Position numbers and translations under genes: made by a program. 27,739 nt of DNA, from assembly GCA_964410485.1 (NCBI GenBank), contig CAYPHJ010000060.1:1-27739 (forward strand), in the 5' to 3' direction. Of the stretch, positions 23,039 through 27,739 are shown piece after piece (position 1 is the first letter of the stretch; each line of letters starts with the position of its first letter). This DNA comes from CAYPHJ01 sp964410485. Its GTDB lineage: Bacteria; Desulfobacterota; Binatia; UBA9968. The notes beneath the pieces were generated by a model. It searched no databases. It was not told where the DNA came from and worked only from the letters and a program-made list of their open reading frames with translations.

Positions 23039-23779
23039 ATGAATTCAGCGAAAAAGCCTCCCAGGCTTTCCTTGGTTATCCCGGCGTTCAACGAAGAGCA
23101 GCGAATTGGCAAGAGTCTGGAGCAAGTCCTCTCCTTTTTCCGCGCGCAACCCTATTCTTGCGAGATTGTTATCGTCGATGACGGCAGTACCGATAGAACC
23201 GTTGAGCTTGTCCGCAAGACCTTTGCCGGCCACGATTCACTGAAAATCGTGCAACAACCGCGCCGCCGGGGAAAGGGAGGGGCAGTTCAGAAAGGAATGC
23301 TTCACGCGGACGGAGAATATCTGTTTTTTTCCGACGCTGACCTCTCGGTCCCCATAGAAACGTTGCCGGCTTTCATGGCCGAGTTGGAAGAGCACTGCGA
23401 TGTGGTCATTGCCAGTCGCAGAATGCCCGGGGCATCCGTTGAAGTTCATCAACCGCCGCTACGAGAACTGATGGGAAGGGTCTTCACTTCCTTGTCTAAC
23501 TCGTTGCTCGGCCTGCGTTTCTCTGATGTCACCTGCGGTTTCAAGGGATTTCGCAGACTGGTGGCCCGTGAACTGTTCGCGCGGCAGCGTCTACACAATT
23601 GGAGTTTTGATTCCGAGATCCTTTACCTCGCCTTTCACAAAGGCTACCGCATATCAGAAATTCCGGTCACCTGGCGCAACGACAACGCCACCAAAGTCCG
23701 CTTGTGGAAAGACGCGGTCGCTTCGTTCCTTGGCTTGCTCGCAATCCGCTCGAACCATCTCTTGGGCAGATACCGGTAA
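23039..23779 (+). CDS. family-2 glycosyltransferase (dolichyl-phosphate glucose/mannose synthase-like), paralogue
   Basis: 246 aa, the same length as its divergent neighbour and clearly homologous. SLVIPAFNEEQRIGKSL (11-27), VIVDDGSTDRT (44-54), RRGKGGAVQKGM (76-87), metal site DADLSVP (99-105), CDVVIASRRM (120-129), CGFKGFR (166-172) and WSFDSEILYLA (188-198). Unlike the neighbour it has the canonical VDDGS. It probably transfers a hexose to a polyprenyl phosphate on the cytoplasmic face for later use in glycan building. The two paralogues may use different donors or lipids. No good Shine-Dalgarno is seen before the ATG, so a leaderless or weak start is possible. Confidence 0.9.
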   Translation: MNSAKKPPRLSLVIPAFNEEQRIGKSLEQVLSFFRAQPYSCEIVIVDDGSTDRTVELVRKTFAGHDSLKIVQQPRRRGKGGAVQKGMLHADGEYLFFSDADLSVPIETLPAFMAELEEHCDVVIASRRMPGASVEVHQPPLRELMGRVFTSLSNSLLGLRFSDVTCGFKGFRRLVARELFARQRLHNWSFDSEILYLAFHKGYRISEIPVTWRNDNATKVRLWKDAVASFLGLLAIRSNHLLGRYR

Positions 23780-23782
23780 CTC

Positions 23783-23808
23783 GAATTCTTCATGCGAATT
23801 CTTCATGC
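23783..23808 (+). repeat. perfect 13-bp tandem duplication
   Basis: GAATTCTTCATGC occurs twice with no gap (23783-23795 and 23796-23808), three bases after the glycosyltransferase stop. It looks like a recent slippage or a target-site-like duplication. No element lies between the copies. Confidence 0.75.
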
Positions 23809-23882
23809 ATAGAGGCAAGGCGACACCCTGTAATCGCAGGATGAGGCCTACCGGGCCAGTCCTCGCTACGCGGGGAGTCTCA

Positions 23883-23945
23883 ATTGCAGATTTTGGATTT
23901 CAAAAAAGGGCCATTCTGAGATCTGAAATCTGTCATCTGAAATGC
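23883..23945. repeat. hairpin repeat of GATCTGAAATCTG words
   Basis: ATTGCAGATTTTGGATTTCA (23883-23902) faces a series of ATCTGAAATCTGTCATCTGA words (23921-23940) that partly complement it, with bulges. The element is AT-richer than its surroundings and lies between the glycosyltransferase and ubiD, both on the plus strand. It is another family of word-like intergenic hairpin. Confidence 0.5.
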
Positions 23946-24029
23946 TGAGCGCAGCGAAGCCATTTGCACCATCGCCTTGGTTGGTTTATCTGTTTGTGAT
24001 CGCTACTCCTCCCCCAGAGGGCAGGGACA

Positions 24030-25478
24030 ATGCCATATAACGGTCTCCAGGAATTCGTTCACGTTTTAGAACGTGAAGGCGAGCTCAAGCGCATCAACCA
24101 TCCGGTCAGGGCAGAACTGGAGGTCACTGAAATTGCCGATCGTGTGATGAAGACGGACGGCCCTGCGCTGTTGTTTGAGTCGGTCATTGGCAAGCAAATT
24201 CCGTTGCTCATCAATGCCTTCGGCTCACCCAAGCGCATGGCGCTGGCTTTGGGAGTCACGGATATCGAGGAGGTCGCCCGCGAGATCGAGAAGCTGGTCA
24301 AAACCAAACCGCCAAGATCTTTTAAAGACAGGCTGAACGTGCTCTCACAACTGGTCCGCTTGGCGGCGATTCCGCCGAAAATCGTCAAACAGGGGCCTTG
24401 CCAGGAAGTGATTCTTCGGGAGCCGGATCTCGGCATTCTTCCTGTTCTGACTTGCTGGCCTGGCGATGCAGGCCCTTTTATTACCTTACCCGCCGTATGT
24501 TCCAAGGATCCGCGTACCGGAACCCGCAACGTGGGTCTTTACCGCATGCAAGTTTACGACTCCCGGACCACTGCCATGCACTGGCATCTTCACAAGGTCG
24601 GCGCGCGTCACTACGCGCACCAGAAAGCCGAAAAAGCACGCATGGAACTTGCCGTATGTTTGGGCGGCGATCCGGCGTTGATCTATGCTGCCACGGCCCC
24701 GTTGCCCGACCAGATCGATGAGATCTTGTTCACCGGCTTCTTGCGCAAGAAGGGGCTGGAGCTTGTCAAAGGCATCACTGTCGATGTGGAGGTCCCGGCC
24801 AGTGCCGATATCATCATCGAGGGCTACATCGATCCTTCGGAGCCTCTGCGACGCGAGGGACCTTTCGGCGATCACACGGGCTTTTATTCCCTGGCTGACG
24901 ACTACCCGGTGTTCCACGTGACCTGCATCACGCACAAAAAGGACCCGATTTACCCGACCACGATTGTCGGCCGCCCGCCCATGGAAGATGCCTACATCGG
25001 CAAAGCCACCGAACGGATTTTTCTGCCTCTCCTGCGCCTCACCTTCCCTGAAATCGTCGACATGAATCTGCCTGTGCACGGCGTGTTTCACAATTTAGCC
25101 GTCGTCTCGATTAAGAAAGAGTATCCTGCGCATGCGCGCAAGATCATGCACGCCCTGTGGGGTATGGGCCAGATGATGTTTACTAAAATTCTGATCATCG
25201 TGGACCATGACATCAATGTTCATGATCTCGCCGAAGTCACCTGGGTGGCGGGCAACCACATTGATCCAAAACGGGACACGGTATTCGTCGAGGGTCCCGT
25301 AGATGTGTTGGATCATGCGGCACCGCTTATGGGTTACGGCTCAAAGATGGGCATCGACGCGACTCGTAAATGGCGCAGCGAGGGTTTCGAGCGCGAATGG
25401 CCGGAACCGATTACGATGGACGAAAAGACCAAGCGCTACATCGACTCCATCTGGGAGAAGCTGGGGATAGGTTCGTGA
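24030..25478 (+). CDS. ubiD: UbiD-family prenylated-FMN decarboxylase
   Basis: 482 aa. UbiD enzymes use prenylated FMN to remove, or sometimes add, a carboxyl group on aromatic or unsaturated acids; in quinone synthesis the substrate is a polyprenyl-hydroxybenzoate or similar. The family run is complete: NVGLYRMQVYD (167-177), MHWHLHKVGARHY (183-195), EGPFGDHTGFYSLADDYPVF (276-295), TTIVGRPPMEDAYIG and DHDINVHDLAEVTW. It is most like the quinone-pathway type. A UbiA-type prenyltransferase lies downstream on the same strand, which supports menaquinone/ubiquinone or another prenylated product. The last codons and the TGA run straight into the repeat that starts the four-helix-bundle element. 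No UbiX gene is visible, though one is needed for the cofactor. Confidence 0.93.
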   Translation: MPYNGLQEFVHVLEREGELKRINHPVRAELEVTEIADRVMKTDGPALLFESVIGKQIPLLINAFGSPKRMALALGVTDIEEVAREIEKLVKTKPPRSFKDRLNVLSQLVRLAAIPPKIVKQGPCQEVILREPDLGILPVLTCWPGDAGPFITLPAVCSKDPRTGTRNVGLYRMQVYDSRTTAMHWHLHKVGARHYAHQKAEKARMELAVCLGGDPALIYAATAPLPDQIDEILFTGFLRKKGLELVKGITVDVEVPASADIIIEGYIDPSEPLRREGPFGDHTGFYSLADDYPVFHVTCITHKKDPIYPTTIVGRPPMEDAYIGKATERIFLPLLRLTFPEIVDMNLPVHGVFHNLAVVSIKKEYPAHARKIMHALWGMGQMMFTKILIIVDHDINVHDLAEVTWVAGNHIDPKRDTVFVEGPVDVLDHAAPLMGYGSKMGIDATRKWRSEGFEREWPEPITMDEKTKRYIDSIWEKLGIGS

Positions 25479-25527
25479 CTCGTGCTCGTGGCTCGTGTTC
25501 GTGGCGCCGCGACAAAAGAGAGCGCCT

Positions 25528-25967
25528 ATGAAATCGATCGAAGAGCTGGACGTATTCAAACTCGCCCATGAACTCCCCTGGAAATTTATAAAGTCACAGG
25601 GAGATTTCCTCAGGAAGAGAACTTCAGGCTTGTCTTGCAAATAAGACGTGCGGCTATTTCGGTCGGGATGAATTTGGTTGAGGGATCAATGCGACTCAAT
25701 AGTCGTGAGTTTAGGCAGTTCGTAGGAATTGCCAGGGGTTCAGCGGCTGAGGTCACTTACCAGCTTTTACNNNNNNNNNNNNNNNNNNNNNNNNNNNNNN
25801 NNNNNNNNNNNNNNNNNNNNNNNNNNNNNNNNNNNNNNNNNNNNNNNNNNNNNNNNNNNNNNNNNNNNNNTTACATCTCAGCCAAGACTTACGAGGAACT
25901 TCGTTCAGGCTATGACCGAGTGGGTCAAATGCTTACCCGCCTCGCCCAGTCACTGAATCAAGAGTAG
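25528..25967 (+). pseudogene. four-helix bundle protein (23S rRNA IVP / S23 family), frameshifted and interrupted by an assembly gap
   Basis: ATG 25528 opens with MKSIEELDVFKLAHEL, a typical start of this family. Around 25573-25578 (CTCCCC) the frame shifts by one lost base. The next frame continues as LEIYKVTGRFPQEENFRLVL (from 25578), then QIRRAAISVGMNLVEGSMR and GIARGSAAEVTYQLL, up to the N run. After the gap the same frame gives YISAKTYEELRSGYDRVGQM and ends at TAG 25965. The family normally has only a handful of residues between those two segments, so the real gap is probably tens of bases, not 100. These basic helical-bundle proteins are linked to 23S rRNA intervening sequences and diversity-generating retroelements; their function is poorly known. 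The shift may be a true mutation or a sequencing error. Confidence 0.8.
25771..25870. other. 100-N scaffold gap
   Basis: Exactly 100 N, the standard placeholder for a gap of unknown size. It falls inside the four-helix-bundle gene. This suggests that several copies of the gene in the sample broke the assembly. Confidence 0.98.
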
Positions 25968-26014
25968 CTATTGGGGGCTTTACGAGCACGAGCCACGAGC
26001 ACGATAGACGCTTT

Positions 26015-26893
26015 ATTAGACGGCTCAGCGATTACGGGCGGCTCGTTCGCTTCTCGCATACAGTGTTTGCCCTTCCGTTTGCCTTGGCATCACTGGCGCT
26101 CGCCTGGCCGGCACACCCGCTAACGCTCGGGATTTTTTTTTGGATCCTGGTCGCAATGGTGAGCGCGAGGAGTGCGGCCATGGCTTTTAACCGGCTCGCC
26201 GACCGGAAATTCGACGCTCTCAACCCACGCACATGCGGATGGGAATTGCCGCAAGGGAAAATTACAGTGCGGGGCGCTGTCATTTTAACAATCGTCGCCT
26301 CACTCGTTTTTGTACTTGCCGCCTACCAACTTAATTTTGTCTGTTTTGTCTTATCGCCCGTTGCTCTGGCGATCGTCTTTTTCTATTCCTTGACCAAGCG
26401 GTTCACATGGACCTCTCATTTATTTCTGGGTCTCGCCCTGTCCCTCGCACCTATTGGCGCCTGGTTCGCCGTCGCAGGATGGCCCCTCGAATATCAAGAC
26501 CTTGTCATCCCTGTATTGCTCGGTTTAGCTGTGCTGTTTTGGCTTGCCGGCTTCGATGTCATTTATTCGCTGCAAGATCGCGACTTCGACCGAGCACATG
26601 GGCTTTTTTCGATCCCCGCTCGTTTTGGAATCGCGGAAGCATTGCGGTTATCCAGTGGTTTTCACGTCGCAACGGTAGTCTTACTCGCGCTGGTCGGAAT
26701 CGTCGCCCAGAGAGGAATCATCTACTGGACCGGCTTCGCAATTGTTGCCGCGGTTCTTTTCTGGGAGCACCGAATTATCCGGCCCGACGACCTTTCGCGC
26801 ATCAACCGGGCATTCTTTGATTTCAACGCTTACGTCAGCGTCGGCTACTTTCTCGCGACAGTAGGCGATGTATTCCTGACCTCTGGTCTTTAG
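26015..26893 (+). CDS. ubiA: UbiA-family prenyltransferase
   Basis: Polytopic membrane enzyme that joins a polyprenyl chain to an aromatic acceptor. First Asp-rich motif NRLADRKFD and second motif DVIYSLQDRDFDR are both intact, with about eight or nine TM helices. The first conventional start is GTG 26063, but the in-frame codons before it encode RRLSDYGRLVRFSHT, which with the following VFALPFAL is the conserved UbiA N-terminus. Translation therefore probably begins further upstream, the only candidate near the conserved block being ATT 26015 (giving 292 aa); no ATG, GTG or TTG is in frame there. The CGAGCACGAGCC repeat ends at 26004, so insertion of the repeat may have removed the original start. 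It likely works with UbiD in quinone synthesis. Confidence 0.85.
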   Translation: MRRLSDYGRLVRFSHTVFALPFALASLALAWPAHPLTLGIFFWILVAMVSARSAAMAFNRLADRKFDALNPRTCGWELPQGKITVRGAVILTIVASLVFVLAAYQLNFVCFVLSPVALAIVFFYSLTKRFTWTSHLFLGLALSLAPIGAWFAVAGWPLEYQDLVIPVLLGLAVLFWLAGFDVIYSLQDRDFDRAHGLFSIPARFGIAEALRLSSGFHVATVVLLALVGIVAQRGIIYWTGFAIVAAVLFWEHRIIRPDDLSRINRAFFDFNAYVSVGYFLATVGDVFLTSGL

Positions 26894-26903
26894 GACTATT
26901 TGG

Positions 26904-27689
26904 ATGAGCCTCGAGCTGTTCCTGGTTTTGGCGCTACTTGCCGGCATGGCGGGTTTCGGCGCCGGCTTCATTGGCCTGGGCGGTGGATTGTTGCTTTTTC
27001 CCATGCTGCTGTATCTGCCACCCCTCCTCGGTTTAGAACCCCTGGATGCCAAGACGGTGGCAGCCCTGGTTATCTCGCAGGTGTTTTTTGCCGGCGCGAT
27101 CGGCGGGGCAGCGCATTGGCGCAAAGGCCGGGTACATAAAAAACTGACTCTTATCGGCGCGCTCGCTTCAGCTGCCGGCGCTTTCCTGGGTGGTCTCACA
27201 TCTAAATGGGTTTCCGACTGGTTTCTCTTGGCTCTTTTTGGAACGATCACCGTCATAGCAGGCGCCATCATGTTTCTTCCCGGCCCCTCCGCCGAGAGAG
27301 AGGCGGCGTCTCTTGAAAAGGTCACGTTCGCCGTGCTTCCGTTGACAACGATCTCCATTCTTGTCGGCGCGGTTGTGGGCTTATTGGGCGCCGGCAATTT
27401 CTTGTTTGTTCCCCTGATGATCTATGTACTAAAAGTGCCGACGCGTATCACGATCGGCAGCAGCCTGGTCATCCATGTCCTCAATAGCCTTGCCGGCTTC
27501 TCCGGCAAGCTCCTGACCGGCCAAATTCCTTTTCTCATGACCCTTGCGGTGATCCTTGGCGCGAGTCTGGGCGCCATCGCCGGCGAAAGAAGCCACAGCC
27601 GGGTCTCTCCGCGCACGCTTCGGTATGTGTACTCCGCGGTGATCGCCGTTGTCGCCATTCGGGTTTGGCTCACACTTCTTTATTTCTAG
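26904..27689 (+). CDS. TauE/SafE-family sulfite/organic-anion exporter
   Basis: 261-aa inner-membrane protein with about eight hydrophobic segments in two related halves. The first half opens with GFGAGFIGLGGGLLLFPMLL (17-36) and the second with VGAVVGLLGAGNFLFVPLMI, the inverted-repeat hallmark of the family. Members move sulfite, sulfoacetate, taurine-derived or other small anions; the substrate here is unknown. It starts ten bases after the ubiA stop, so the two genes are probably one transcript, though no functional link is obvious. Confidence 0.9.
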   Translation: MSLELFLVLALLAGMAGFGAGFIGLGGGLLLFPMLLYLPPLLGLEPLDAKTVAALVISQVFFAGAIGGAAHWRKGRVHKKLTLIGALASAAGAFLGGLTSKWVSDWFLLALFGTITVIAGAIMFLPGPSAEREAASLEKVTFAVLPLTTISILVGAVVGLLGAGNFLFVPLMIYVLKVPTRITIGSSLVIHVLNSLAGFSGKLLTGQIPFLMTLAVILGASLGAIAGERSHSRVSPRTLRYVYSAVIAVVAIRVWLTLLYF

Positions 27690-27714
27690 CAGGTTGCTGA
27701 AAAAAGATTCGGAA

Positions 27715-27739
27715 TGCTTCGACAGGCTCAGCATGAACG
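27715..27739. repeat. TTCGACAGGCTCAG dispersed repeat, cut by the window edge
   Basis: TGCTTCGACAGGCTCAGCAT lies just after the permease stop. This word (CTTCGACAGGCTCAG..GAACG) is one I recall as a very common intergenic repeat in metagenomic bacterial genomes. Its reverse strand yields the familiar spurious peptide start MLSLSKH. The right end is outside the window. Confidence 0.7.

Larger units (their letters stand above)
25479..26005. mobile_element. four-helix-bundle gene bracketed by an 18-bp inverted repeat
   Basis: TCGTGCTCGTGGCTCGTG (25480-25497) recurs as its exact reverse complement at 25987-26004. The enclosed segment of about 490 bp, which includes the N gap, carries only one broken gene of the 23S rRNA intervening-sequence/four-helix-bundle family. 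One arm begins right after the ubiD stop and the other ends about ten bases before conserved ubiA sequence, so the unit looks inserted into a ubiD-ubiA pair. No transposase is present, so any movement would need help in trans. Confidence 0.5.

Noticed and set aside
27429..27734. Minus-strand ORF starting MLSLSKH
   Set aside because: It arises from the TTCGACAGGCTCAG repeat and runs antisense to the TauE/SafE gene; this peptide start is a familiar artefact of the repeat.
1..27739. CRISPR arrays, tRNA or rRNA genes, transposases, phage or defence genes
   Set aside because: Looked for in the gaps between genes and on both strands by eye; no regular direct-repeat/spacer array, no cloverleaf and no recombinase or defence protein was found.

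Overview
The window is ordinary bacterial chromosome, roughly 55-60 % GC by eye, with 25 genes and one 100-base N gap at 25771-25870. It is therefore probably a scaffold from a metagenome-assembled genome. Gene content (NtrC-type kinase/regulator pair, OM-type lipoproteins, dipeptide ABC transporter, UbiD/UbiA, a probable selenoprotein) fits an uncultivated Gram-negative of the deltaproteobacterial/Desulfobacterota/Binatota type. That placement is inference; no rRNA or tRNA is present to test it.

Layout. 1-449 is gene-free and full of short word-like repeats. 450-9268 (minus strand) is a peptide/nickel-type ABC transporter cassette, read right to left: an 839-aa binding protein, DppB, DppC (with a ~190-aa extracytoplasmic insertion), DppD, DppF, a 66-aa membrane protein and an alpha/beta hydrolase. 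9463-12038 (minus) is a translationally coupled pair of lipoproteins (TPR, LolB-like). Facing it across a palindromic divergent promoter region is ligA. Then come an RRM RNA-binding protein, a TTG-start acylphosphatase, a 44-aa exported peptide under a sigma-54-type promoter, and a histidine kinase / sigma-54 activator pair. rsmI follows on the minus strand. Next are a short glutaredoxin-like gene that appears to be a selenoprotein (TGA, two codons, TAG, with a hairpin just after), an AmgK-like kinase, a MurU-like nucleotidyltransferase and two divergent family-2 glycosyltransferases. Last come UbiD, a four-helix-bundle (23S IVP-type) gene bracketed by an 18-bp perfect inverted repeat, UbiA and a TauE/SafE permease.

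Main points of interest: (1) a probable Sec-containing UXX-star-type protein whose C-terminus is missed when TGA is read as stop; (2) a transporter binding protein whose two halves look circularly permuted; (3) a sigma-54 promoter driving a tiny exported peptide beside its likely kinase/regulator pair; (4) a small four-helix-bundle element wedged between ubiD and ubiA; (5) an unusual richness of hairpin-forming, word-like intergenic repeats, at least eight families in 27.7 kb, mostly placed exactly at gene ends.
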